DNA from: Alteromonas_F sp964429915
Lineage (GTDB): Bacteria > Pseudomonadota > Gammaproteobacteria > Enterobacterales > Alteromonadaceae
Assembly: GCA_964429915.1 (NCBI GenBank)
Contig: CAYSDZ010000020.1
Span: forward strand, 1 to 53,743
DNA length: 53,743 bases
Direction: 5' to 3'
In this document: positions 8,966 through 16,612 of the stretch, piece after piece
How the letters are laid out: the number at the start of each line of letters is the position of its first letter
Position numbering within the stretch: position 1 is the stretch's first letter
Program-made: the position numbers and the translations under genes
The notes under the pieces: model-generated
The model's database searches: none
What the model was told of the DNA's origin: nothing
The model's input: the letters and a program-made list of their open reading frames with translations, nothing else

Positions 8966-9922
8966 CTAATCTTTTTTATCTACGCTAATACGACCTCCGA
9001 CCGTTGACAAATTAACAATCGCAGAGCCTTTACCTGTCGAAAACGCCAACCAACGTCTTGGTCCATATTTTGTTTTTTGCACCTTATCGTTGGTCAGCTT
9101 ATTCACTATCTTCCCACCTGCATGGGCCTCTATATCGAAGTGTGCTGAGGGAAGCTCATCAAAAGTGAGAGCAATTCTCCCCCCCACCGTATTGCCTTCC
9201 ACTTCGCCTGTCTCATTTAATGTTAGAGTAACGTCGATATCACCATTTACGCTAGTCATTTCCAAGTGCTCAACGTTTGCAAGTTCTAGCTCAATGTCTC
9301 CGTTTACTGACTCCACTTCAATTTTTTCGCTTTGCGAGTGAACAAACACTGAGCCATTAACCGATTCTAGCGTGATGTCTTTTTCGCTTTCATGCGAACC
9401 TTGAATATCGCCATTCACTGTTTCTACGGTAATATCACCTGTTATATCAGCAAACTCAATTTCTCCATTTACCGATTCAAACCGCGCTCGACCTGAGAGT
9501 TGATCGGCGTTAATCGATCCATTCACGACTTCGGCTTTAACACTGCCCTTTAAATTAACAAGCTGCAGATTTGCGTTCACGCTATCGTATTGAATACTTG
9601 CACCAAACGGTACGTAAATAAATAAATCGTCGCCGTCATTGTTTTCAGACCATGAATACTTTTGCTTTACCTCAACTTCAATACGAATATCACCGTTTCG
9701 TTCTTTGAAGATAAATTCTTGCGTTTTTTCACCAAGCGTTCCTTTTACTTGTACCTGATCTTTATCCCACCCTCGGACTTCTGCTTTACCATTAATGTGT
9801 TCAATGCGAATCAAGCTGTTATTGGAGGCAGGCAAGCTTTGATCTATTTCCTGTTTGGCTGCGGCGTTAGTGCAAAGTGTAATGAAAATAACCGCCATCC
9901 ACCCCTTTTTATTACTATTCAT
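8966..9922 (-). CDS. Secreted DUF4097-like repeat protein (probable beta-solenoid)
   Basis: The 318-residue protein starts with a signal peptide (about 1-22, MNSNKKGWMAVIFITLCTNA). It then has a DUF4097-like region with a striking ladder of V-N-G-[DES]-[IV] motifs at residues 133, 151, 169, 188, 206 and 225, spaced 18-19 residues, and a variant TVGGRI at 246. Such spacing fits one turn of a right-handed beta-solenoid. A related TVGGRIS closes the C-terminus. Proteins of this family often sit beside ECF sigma/anti-sigma pairs, as here (the candidate anti-sigma gene ends 60 nt upstream). The function is unknown; an envelope stress or surface role is inference from context and the signal peptide. 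Confidence 0.75.
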   Translation of the reverse strand: MNSNKKGWMAVIFITLCTNAAAKQEIDQSLPASNNSLIRIEHINGKAEVRGWDKDQVQVKGTLGEKTQEFIFKERNGDIRIEVEVKQKYSWSENNDGDDLFIYVPFGASIQYDSVNANLQLVNLKGSVKAEVVNGSINADQLSGRARFESVNGEIEFADITGDITVETVNGDIQGSHESEKDITLESVNGSVFVHSQSEKIEVESVNGDIELELANVEHLEMTSVNGDIDVTLTLNETGEVEGNTVGGRIALTFDELPSAHFDIEAHAGGKIVNKLTNDKVQKTKYGPRRWLAFSTGKGSAIVNLSTVGGRISVDKKD

Positions 9923-9982
9923 AAAACCCTCTTTCTTTTAAATCTATTGATGCTAGATTATTTGCCACCAAATGAGCTACTG

Positions 9983-10525
9983 TTAAATGGTTTGCCATTT
10001 GGGTGAATGCACACTTTCAACCAACTCTAGCTGCTGTTGATACACATGCTGAAGCATCTGTAACAAAGCTTTGTTTGCAGGGTCGTCTTTCAGTGCTGAT
10101 TTAATTACAGCTGCTGCACTGTCTAAGTCCTGCAGCTGCTGTTGCCAGTTTTCTGTCATTGCCTGCTGGCCTTCAAATTTCACTAATAGCGTATTCAATT
10201 GATTGGTATGCTGCATGCTCAACCCCTCAACAAACGCCGAACTTCGCATGGCAAAATCATTTTGCTCTTCCATGTTTACTTCCTGATACTGCCATACAGT
10301 CCACCCCAAAAATGCTACCGCCATTAAAGAAGCCGCGGTTGCCAAATCAAACGTTCTCGTAACTGTTTTTCTGCGCGGATCAGAATGAGGCTGATTCAAA
10401 TGCAATTCTATCCCTCGCCATAAGTCCCGTTCTGGCATAATTTGACTAGGCAATTGCTCAATAGCCTGCTCAAGATTGCGTTCGCCCTTTTGTTCGCTTT
10501 TTTGCTCAAGACCCACTTTCTTCAT
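9983..10525 (-). CDS. Putative anti-sigma factor, single membrane span
   Basis: I do not recognise a named family beyond a resemblance to ECF anti-sigma proteins. The 180-residue protein has a charged N-terminus and the segment MPERDLWRGIELHL (residues 30-43), a pattern common just before the membrane span of such proteins. One transmembrane helix (about 62-80) follows, then a Gln/Leu-rich, probably coiled-coil periplasmic domain. The zinc motif of classic ZAS anti-sigma factors (HxxxCxxC) is absent. Its first 20 nt overlap the end of the sigma factor gene, so translation is probably coupled. The anti-sigma role is inferred from topology and position. Confidence 0.65.
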   Translation of the reverse strand: MKKVGLEQKSEQKGERNLEQAIEQLPSQIMPERDLWRGIELHLNQPHSDPRRKTVTRTFDLATAASLMAVAFLGWTVWQYQEVNMEEQNDFAMRSSAFVEGLSMQHTNQLNTLLVKFEGQQAMTENWQQQLQDLDSAAAVIKSALKDDPANKALLQMLQHVYQQQLELVESVHSPKWQTI

Positions 10526-11078
10526 CTGTCATCCACTCTGTTAATAACTGCTTGGCCCGATGAAATTGGGCCTTGCTAGAGCCCACAGCCATGTTCAACA
10601 TCACTGCAATATCTTCGTGTCGATAGCCCTCAACGGCATGGAGGACAAACACGAATCTAGCTCGTTCAGGTAATCTTTTGATGTAATGTTCTAAGTCAAT
10701 GCTGTCTACGGAAGCACTTTCAGACTCCTCATGCAATCCTGCATCTTCAATATTGAACATTCTCTGCATCCAGCCTTTTTGCTTACGCATATAAGAAATA
10801 GTGATGTTACTGGTTACGCTGTGTAGCCAAGTGGTAAATCGACTCTTTCCGTCGAAATTATCGAGCTTTCGCCACAGCTGAATAAACACTTCTTGTGTTG
10901 CATCTTCTGCCAATGAGCGATCTGCTGTGAGTCGCAAACACAGTGCGAACACTCGAGAAACGTGCATATCGTACAGTTTTTTATAAGCCAGCTTATCGCC
11001 CGATCGTGCCGCACGTATCAACCCCAATTCACAAGGTGGATTAAAGCTATGCGTTGCATCAACGACCGTATTTGTCAT
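10506..11078 (-). CDS. ECF-family RNA polymerase sigma factor
   Basis: This alternative sigma factor of 190 residues has region 2 at about 30-100 (LYDMHVSRVFALCLRL, then AEDATQEVFIQLWRKL and FTTWLHSVTSNITISYMRK). Region 4 is at about 128-180 (LPERARFVFVLHAVEGYRHE, then an HTH ending in SKAQFHRAKQLL). It heads the minus-strand unit sigma / candidate anti-sigma / DUF4097-like protein. Such systems are usually self-regulated and held at the membrane until a cue arrives. I could not identify a convincing ECF-type promoter upstream by eye. Regulon and signal are unknown. Confidence 0.88.
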   Translation of the reverse strand: MTNTVVDATHSFNPPCELGLIRAARSGDKLAYKKLYDMHVSRVFALCLRLTADRSLAEDATQEVFIQLWRKLDNFDGKSRFTTWLHSVTSNITISYMRKQKGWMQRMFNIEDAGLHEESESASVDSIDLEHYIKRLPERARFVFVLHAVEGYRHEDIAVMLNMAVGSSKAQFHRAKQLLTEWMTDEESGS

Positions 11079-11170
11079 TCCCTAATATCTTCTTTAATAC
11101 ATGTTTAATGAATAAGTCGTGGTGAGTATCGTGATGGTTTAAATTGGAAAAATAAAAAAGTTAATAATTA

Positions 11171-11201
11171 AAAAAGGCTAGCACTGTAGGCTAGCCTTTT
11201 T
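11171..11201 (-). terminator. Rho-independent terminator after the TonB receptor gene
   Basis: A near-perfect palindrome, AAAAAGGCTAGC / GCTAGCCTTTTT with the 7-nt loop ACTGTAG, lies 29 nt past the receptor's stop codon. The stem is symmetric, so it can also act on the plus strand, but no plus-strand gene enters it. Confidence 0.85.
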
Positions 11202-11229
11202 ATGTTTCAAACACTATTTATATCGGTTT

Positions 11230-13329
11230 TTAGAAACTACCCGAAACTGTTAGTGTTGCATTGATAGGTGCGCCTACGGTAGCTTGATGCGTTGCGTGCG
11301 CATTAGGGAAATACAAGGTGTCATTTAAGTTTTCAACGTTAAGCTGTAAACGCAAATCGCTAGATAGCTCGTAATACGCAGCTACGTCAACGCGCACATA
11401 ACTAGGTAACGTTGCACTATTTCCATTGTTGATAAAGCTCTCATCTTGATAAGTGGCACCCAAAGCAAAACCAAACACATCGTTGACTTGCACATTGTTC
11501 CAAACAGACAGTGTGTTTTCTGGTAACTCTCTGGGGGTTCTTCCTGTTGGGCCACTTCTATCTACAATCTCGCCATCTAAGTTGCTGTAGTTAGCGGTGA
11601 TATTCCAAAATTCCGTCACATTGCCTTTCAGCTGTAGCTCAAACCCTTCGATTTCAGAATCGATAATATCCAGTGTTGCGGGGTCGTTATCAGCAACTTG
11701 CGGAGAACTTTGCTCGTTTTGGAAAAATGCGGCAGTTAAGCTTAAGCCAGATTCAAAATCCCATTTCAAGCCAACTTCACGGTTTTCGAAGGTGTCAGGG
11801 TCGAGCTGGTTGTCGTTACCGTTAATGTCGGTAAATTGCTCACCACTACGTGGTAAAAACGATTCACTTAAGCTGGCATAAACTGAGATATTTTCTTGTG
11901 GCTTATAAATAACGCCAAGACGTGGCGAGACTTCTTGGTCTTTACGCGTACGCGTTTCCAAGATGTCAGGGTCTGCGTTAAAAACTTCAATATCGAAGCT
12001 GTCAAAACGAGCACCCAATACTAAATCGAAGTTATCTGATAAAGCGATTTCATCTTGAATAAAGAATGAATACACATCAAGGTCGACACGCGTATCGTCA
12101 TTCAAATCTGAAAATGCAACCGTGGTTGGGTCGCCCGAGGCGTTAGTACCAGTGAAATTGTTTAATGCAAGAGGGCGTGATGCAATGAAAAACTCTCTGT
12201 CGTCTGCTGTGGTGTCAAAAAACGAATTAAAGCGATTTTGATCAGACGAAGTTGCGATATATTCGGCACCCACCAACAAGGTATGTCCGATCCCGCCTGT
12301 TTCAAATTCGTTAATTAGGTTGCCTGACAAAATGAGATTTTCTCTTTGTGTACTGTCGATATACCCATCTAATTCAACGATATTGGTGTCTTCATCGAAG
12401 TTAGTGGGGAAAAAGTTAGAATACACCTTGTCGTAGTCGCCATACATGGCGCTTAAATTACCTTTCATGGTAGCTGAAAATTCGTGCTCAACAATAGCTC
12501 TAAATACGTGTGCGTCGAGGTCGTTGAAGTTATTGGCAGGATCAGCGAATACGATATCTTCTAAAGATTCGACTGGACGCCCGTTGGAATCAGTAGGTAC
12601 ACCACGATCTATAAAGCGTTCGTGATTGATGTATTCGTACGATAAATCAACCGTAGTCGCATCACTGACTAAAATACGCGCAGTGGGGTTAAAGCCGATG
12701 CGGTCGCCGTCGAAAAAGTCACGGTGGTTATCTAAATGCTCGTACATCGCGTTAACGCGAACTGCAACGGTGTCTGTTGCGCCAACATTTGCGTCTATTT
12801 CTGCTCGGTATCCACCAAAAGAGTTAAGCGACGTTTTATAACCAGTAAAGTCTTCGTCAAATTGCGCTTTTTTAGTCACACGATTTAACACACCACCTGT
12901 TCCACCACGACCGAAAAGTAAAGCGTTAGGACCGCGCAGAATTTCGACCTGCTCTACATTATACAGCGAACGAAAATATTGAACGTCATCGCGTGCTCCG
13001 TCAATGTAAAAATCAGCGGTTGAACGTACGCCACGAAAAACAATCGCGTCTCGGTGTCCTTCACCTTGCGAAGTATTAACGCCTGGCGTGTAATCAATAA
13101 TCTGTCCGATGCTGATAATATTTCGCTCGGTAATTTCTTCAGCAGTCAGAATCGATAAACTTTGTGGTACATCTAAAATCGGGGTGGGTGTTTTGATTGC
13201 ATTTGATTTGTTAGATGACAAGTATTGGCCGTAAACTGTGACTTTCTCTACCTCTTCTGAGTTTTCTTGTGCGATGGCCGACGTTGTAACTAGCAATGCA
13301 GCTGCTATCGCAGATAATCGTGCATTCAT
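11230..13329 (-). CDS. TonB-dependent siderophore receptor
   Basis: This is an outer-membrane ferric-siderophore transporter powered by TonB-ExbBD. From the chosen ATG at 13329 it has 699 residues: a signal peptide (MNARLSAIAAALLVTTSAIA), a TonB-box-like EEVEKVTVYG, a plug domain (VPQSLSILTAEEI, then GVNTSQGEGHRDAIVFRGVR and VEILRGPNALLFGRGGTGG) and a 22-strand barrel ending in a terminal Phe. The FIDGARD-like YIDGARDD segment and the VPQSLSIL opening are typical of hydroxamate/catecholate siderophore receptors. A longer frame runs 29 codons upstream but lacks a signal peptide at its start. A Fur-like box about 100 nt upstream of the ATG suggests iron repression. The ligand cannot be told from sequence. 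Confidence 0.9.
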   Translation of the reverse strand: MNARLSAIAAALLVTTSAIAQENSEEVEKVTVYGQYLSSNKSNAIKTPTPILDVPQSLSILTAEEITERNIISIGQIIDYTPGVNTSQGEGHRDAIVFRGVRSTADFYIDGARDDVQYFRSLYNVEQVEILRGPNALLFGRGGTGGVLNRVTKKAQFDEDFTGYKTSLNSFGGYRAEIDANVGATDTVAVRVNAMYEHLDNHRDFFDGDRIGFNPTARILVSDATTVDLSYEYINHERFIDRGVPTDSNGRPVESLEDIVFADPANNFNDLDAHVFRAIVEHEFSATMKGNLSAMYGDYDKVYSNFFPTNFDEDTNIVELDGYIDSTQRENLILSGNLINEFETGGIGHTLLVGAEYIATSSDQNRFNSFFDTTADDREFFIASRPLALNNFTGTNASGDPTTVAFSDLNDDTRVDLDVYSFFIQDEIALSDNFDLVLGARFDSFDIEVFNADPDILETRTRKDQEVSPRLGVIYKPQENISVYASLSESFLPRSGEQFTDINGNDNQLDPDTFENREVGLKWDFESGLSLTAAFFQNEQSSPQVADNDPATLDIIDSEIEGFELQLKGNVTEFWNITANYSNLDGEIVDRSGPTGRTPRELPENTLSVWNNVQVNDVFGFALGATYQDESFINNGNSATLPSYVRVDVAAYYELSSDLRLQLNVENLNDTLYFPNAHATHQATVGAPINATLTVSGSF

Positions 13330-13429
13330 TTTCGTGTGTCCTTGTATGTTTCTTAGATGGTGTTCTTTAGTAATTTCGTTGGAGTATAAACGAACTAAAT
13401 AAGTAACTAAACACATAATACAATATAAA

Positions 13430-13444
13430 TGATAATTATTTGCA
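13430..13444 (-). promoter_or_regulatory. Fur-box-like operator upstream of the siderophore receptor
   Basis: The plus-strand sequence TGATAAT-T-ATTTGCA matches the Fur 7-1-7 consensus TGATAATnATTATCA at 12 of 14 defined positions by my count. It sits about 100 nt upstream of the receptor's start, in an AT-rich stretch suited to a promoter. Iron-responsive repression of the receptor is the likely role. Confidence 0.65.
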
Positions 13445-13573
13445 ATACAGACAAATCTGAATTGACGACTACTACTTCATGCTCTTCATTGCCCTTCGCC
13501 CTAGAAACACTATACTCTGTGATATTGATTAACCTTACATTTATCCCGAGGTATTTATTTTGGTGAGCCAGCT

Positions 13574-14269
13574 ATGACCGTTAACGTAAAAAATGCAGTG
13601 CGACTTTTAGCCTTAGTTTTGAGCGTTTTGGTTTATCCAAGCGCACATGCCAATTCAGATTTTCAATCGTGGAATGCTGTTGCATTGGCTGGGCCGGTAA
13701 AAGAATCATCACCATGGCAGTATTGGTTTGATGGTCATTACCGTTTACAAGATAATGCCAGTGAACTCGGTGTTTTTATTATTCGCCCCGCTATCGGATA
13801 CAAAATCAACACAAAAACCACGTTTTGGCTCGGATATGCACGTATCGGTATTGATGGCGAGCCCAGTAATACATACGAAGATCGTATCTGGCAGCAAGCA
13901 ACATTTTCAATGGGCGCATTGTTCGGCGGGTCGCTGTCGGGAAGAACACGACTAGAGCAACGTTTTCGTGATGAAGTGGCGAGTGACACCGGTCATCGCT
14001 TGCGTCAGTTTGTTCGTTGGGCCAAACCGATCAACGAAAAATGGTCCATGGTGGTGTGGGACGAATTGTTTGTTGGTTTAAATGATTCCGATTGGGGACA
14101 ACGCAGTGGTTTTGACCAAAATCGACTTTACGTGGGTCCAGCCTATCACCTAAATAAAAAGTGGCGCGTTGAGTTGGGTTACATGAATAATTTTATTAAT
14201 ATTCCGGGCGAGGACCGCCCCAGCCAAGTCAATCACAACCTATCCCTAACGTTTTTCGGTTCTTTGTAA
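13574..14269 (+). CDS. DUF2490 family outer-membrane protein
   Basis: The 231-residue protein has a signal peptide (about 1-26, ending SAHA). A beta-rich body follows with the DUF2490 pattern: an early FQSWNAVAL, then PWQYWFDGHYRLQDN, an IRPAIGYKI strand, a LSGRTRLEQRF segment and a terminal strand ending in NHNLSLTFFGSL. Alternating polar and aromatic residues suggest a small outer-membrane barrel. It is divergent from the siderophore receptor, and the Fur-box-like site lies between the two, so shared iron control is possible but unproven. No specific function is known for the family. Confidence 0.8.
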   Translation: MTVNVKNAVRLLALVLSVLVYPSAHANSDFQSWNAVALAGPVKESSPWQYWFDGHYRLQDNASELGVFIIRPAIGYKINTKTTFWLGYARIGIDGEPSNTYEDRIWQQATFSMGALFGGSLSGRTRLEQRFRDEVASDTGHRLRQFVRWAKPINEKWSMVVWDELFVGLNDSDWGQRSGFDQNRLYVGPAYHLNKKWRVELGYMNNFINIPGEDRPSQVNHNLSLTFFGSL

Positions 14270-14358
14270 AGTCATTGGCAAGATTGGCGATTCCAGTTAA
14301 ATTTATAAAATTTACTTGATGAAAAATATGGCTCTTCAACGGGTGGAAGTTTTGCGAG

Positions 14359-14396
14359 ATGCGTTCGCCCTAGTGCGCCATTATCAGCGAACGCAT
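14359..14396. repeat. Perfect 10-bp inverted repeat (ATGCGTTCGC, 18-nt loop)
   Basis: Positions 14359-14368 (ATGCGTTCGC) and 14387-14396 (GCGAACGCAT) are exact inverted copies in the gap between the DUF2490 gene and the next gene. There is no T-run, so it is not a standard terminator. The GCG-rich stem and isolated position would suit a REP-like palindromic element or a small MITE. Confidence 0.6.
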
Positions 14397-14475
14397 AAAT
14401 AACTTAGGAACGCCGCGTCTTTACACACTCATTTGATCACCGTATTGTTACACACCAAACCATTTGGGGAGCTTT

Positions 14476-15288
14476 ATGACTCATTTATTCAATGTAAAAA
14501 CCTGTGCTTTTGTTTTCACTTTTTCATTTTTTACTAGCGCATTAACTGGCGAAGTTTACGCGAATGGTGCAATTGGCGAACACGTAAATAACTTACATGC
14601 TCATATCAAAGAATACACTGAAGAAGTTCACTGGCTAGAAAAGAAGTTTGGTGGAGTAGTAAAGGCCTATGAAAATAAAAACGATAGTGTAGACACAGAC
14701 GCATTGATTGAATATTGGGAAGAGGTCGATTTTCACTCGGCTATAGAAACACAATACGTGCCCATTTATGCGTCAATTTGGCAAGGCATTTACAATCTTA
14801 AAAATGCAATTGAGCAGAAAAGCCCCCTTGAATCGGTTCGAAAAGAACAAGAACAGCTTAATCATGCCCTTTGGCAAGCCTTGGGTGCGGTAAAACTTGC
14901 TGCCCAATTTCAAAAAAAGGGCTTGGTTAGCACAGTTCAAGCCACAGAATCGATACCTACTACAGGCCCTGAGATAATTGATGACATTAAGCTTCGTCTA
15001 GACCGCGTGGTAGCAAAATACGCTGAGCAGCTTCATGAAGTCGCAATTACCTTAGTCCATGATGCTTATATGCAACGTTTTGAGGACGTAGAAGGCGAGC
15101 TTATCTCTCAAAATGCAAATTTAGTAGAGCAGCTAGAGAAACACTTTAATGTCACTTTGCCTCAGGCAATTACTAAAGATGAAGGCGTTGATAGTGTGCG
15201 TGATGTTGTAGAAACAATGCAATCCCAGCTAGATACAGCACGTGAATTACTCGTCTTGGCCGAGAAGCGAAAACAAGACGTGTTTTAA
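14476..15288 (+). CDS. Secreted helical protein of unknown function
   Basis: I do not recognise this 270-residue protein. It has a clear signal peptide (about residues 1-25, MTHLFNVKTCAFVFTFSFFT, ending EVYA). The rest is a wholly helical, charged body without cysteines, with a conserved-looking block near 75-110 (EYWEEVDFHSAIETQYVPIY and IWQGIYNLKNAIEQ). The C-terminal half is rich in predicted coiled coil. I place the start at the ATG at 14476, which follows a GGGGAG ribosome site. A TTG start 12 nt upstream is possible. A periplasmic location is inferred. Its stop codon lies at the edge of the accessory stretch. A link to metal uptake, suggested only by nearby genes, is speculative. Confidence 0.7.
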   Translation: MTHLFNVKTCAFVFTFSFFTSALTGEVYANGAIGEHVNNLHAHIKEYTEEVHWLEKKFGGVVKAYENKNDSVDTDALIEYWEEVDFHSAIETQYVPIYASIWQGIYNLKNAIEQKSPLESVRKEQEQLNHALWQALGAVKLAAQFQKKGLVSTVQATESIPTTGPEIIDDIKLRLDRVVAKYAEQLHEVAITLVHDAYMQRFEDVEGELISQNANLVEQLEKHFNVTLPQAITKDEGVDSVRDVVETMQSQLDTARELLVLAEKRKQDVF

Positions 15289-15515
15289 CAAGCAAATGGT
15301 AACGATGAGGTCGATACAGGCTCCATCGGCACAGTCACCGAGACAGGTGCAGGGCGACTTGGGTACCCATAGCGGGTAGGGTGCGCGACTTGCCGTATAA
15401 CCCCAAACGAGTTTCAGAGAGTCAGATACCCAATTCAATCATGGCTCTCGCGCATGCGTTTGGCTTACTACAACGCACTCTTTAGCTACATTCACTTAAG
15501 CAGACTTTTTTGTTT
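15289..15515. other. GC-rich non-coding stretch between the secreted protein gene and the intI remnant
   Basis: No convincing gene is seen in these 227 nt. Positions 15301-15420 hold 69 G/C of 120 (57%), clearly above the surrounding genes. A short hairpin, TACCC-ATAGC-GGGTA, lies at 15364-15378. A 63-codon minus-strand frame crosses the region but has no ribosome site, runs antisense into the neighbouring gene and resembles no family I know. It may be the tail of a lost cassette or mobile element. Confidence 0.4.
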
Positions 15516-16262
15516 TTAGAGCACAGATTCAAGTGGGCTGAGTACCGCATGCCCACTACGCTGGATCACATGCGTGTAAATTTGTGTCGTTTTTACATCG
15601 GAGTGCCCTAACTGATCTTGTACCGTTCGGATATCAGCGCCTCTCACTAATAAATGAGTGGCAAAGGTATGTCGTAAAGTATGGGGTGTGACAGACTTTT
15701 CCATCCCAAGTTTTGTCGCCGTTGTTCTGATGGCGCGTTGAATTTGCTTTTCATCCAAATGATGACGACGTAACTTATTACTTTCTGGGTCGATCGATAG
15801 TTTTATAGACGGAAATAAGTAATGTCTTGCACGCGCAGACGCATGCATTCCATTAACCGCAAACTGCTGCCATACAACATCGCTATAGGTAAATATTTGG
15901 ACGTAGGGACATTCGCCAATAACTGCCTTACTTCCTCATGGGTTAAAACCACTGGCAATTTTTTTGCTCTACCGCTATTTACAAATTCCATCTCATTGCT
16001 GAGCGGCTTTTTCAGAAATTTACCGTATAAAAACACTAAAGCATTTAGTGCGCTCGCCTGCGAACTTGCCGAATAATCTCGCTTAACCGCTAAATGAGTC
16101 AGATAATCGGTCACCTCGGTATCGCCCATTTCTATTGGGTGCGTATATTTGTGGAAACGGATGAAATCGGCTATCCAAATTGTATACGTTCGAATGGAGC
16201 GTTTTTGCATAGCGCTTTACCAGCATAAAATCGCGAACAGAATTTATAAATTGAGAATGCAT
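15516..16262 (-). pseudogene. intI: Integron-type integrase (IntI) remnant, frameshifted and internally deleted
   Basis: Three pieces of one tyrosine recombinase are visible. The first (from an ATG at 16262) reads MHSQFINSVRDFMLVKRYAK. The second, in another frame, reads RSIRTYTIWIADFIRFHKYT, then MGDTEVTDYLTHLAVKR, LNALVFLYGKFL and SSLRLMECMRLRVQDI. The third returns to the first frame: YLFPSIKLSIDPESNKLRRH, HTLRHTFATHLLVRGADIRT, then LGHSDVKTTQIYTHV. The SIDPESNKLRRHH block is the segment special to integron integrases, not XerC/D. An extra A in an A5 run (16202-16206) breaks the first join. Around 15820 roughly 70-90 residues are missing. About 248 residues remain of a usual 320, so it is inactive. 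Catalytic Arg, His and Tyr remain; the Lys region is lost. Confidence 0.85.
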
Positions 16263-16366
16263 GTATCTAACAATGACGTATCGTTTGGGGTTATTGTAGA
16301 GAAAGTAAAGCTTGTTCAAACTGACCGTGAGTCTAGATTTTTTGGGCTTATTAATTAACTTATCAA

Positions 16367-16604
16367 TTAACTTGCGATAATGACGTAGAACGGAATATTT
16401 TCGTTGGTATTACCTGCATTCACACTCACTGCGATGGTCTTATCGGCTTGGGCTTCACGTTGCTGCTTATCATACTCGGCTTGATTGCGAGAATAATCAA
16501 AATGCTGATGGATTGGCGGTGCATTATCCATATGTGCACCACTGGCGTTCGCACAACGCTACCGCATTGTGTAGAGCAATATCAGCGTCCTTTATATTGC
16601 TCAT
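16367..16604 (-). pseudogene. Possible small broken gene (two overlapping short frames)
   Basis: A 54-codon frame (16367-16531) begins MDNAPPIHQHFDYSRNQAEY and ends in IPFYVIIAS. Immediately upstream, in another frame, a 26-codon run (16524-16604) begins MSNIKDADIALHNAVALCER. Both have natural-looking composition and overlap by 8 nt, which suggests a single small protein broken by one frameshift. Neither has a clear ribosome site, and I recognise no family. It could be a decayed cassette gene. The upstream frame overlaps the hairpin at 16574-16612, so one of the two readings may be accidental. Confidence 0.35.
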
Positions 16605-16612
16605 TTTTTTTT
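16574..16612 (+). terminator. Terminator-like hairpin upstream of parD
   Basis: GAGCAATAT (16574-16582) and ATATTGCTC (16594-16602) form a 9-bp perfect stem with an 11-nt loop, followed by A and nine Ts. It would stop plus-strand transcription arriving from the left and insulate parD. No intact plus-strand gene now precedes it, so it may be left from a lost gene. An alternative is an operator for ParD, but the T-run favours a terminator. Confidence 0.6.

Noticed and set aside
15281..15300. attC-like TAACAAGCAAATGG at the end of the secreted protein gene
   Set aside because: attC sites need a matching inverted half and GTTRRRY core some 60-130 nt away. I could not find either.
15247..15438. 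63-codon minus-strand frame with Cys residues (MNWVSDSLKLVWGYTASRAP...)
   Set aside because: It has no ribosome site, runs antisense into the upstream gene's end, and has no family resemblance. It is more likely a chance frame in GC-rich DNA.
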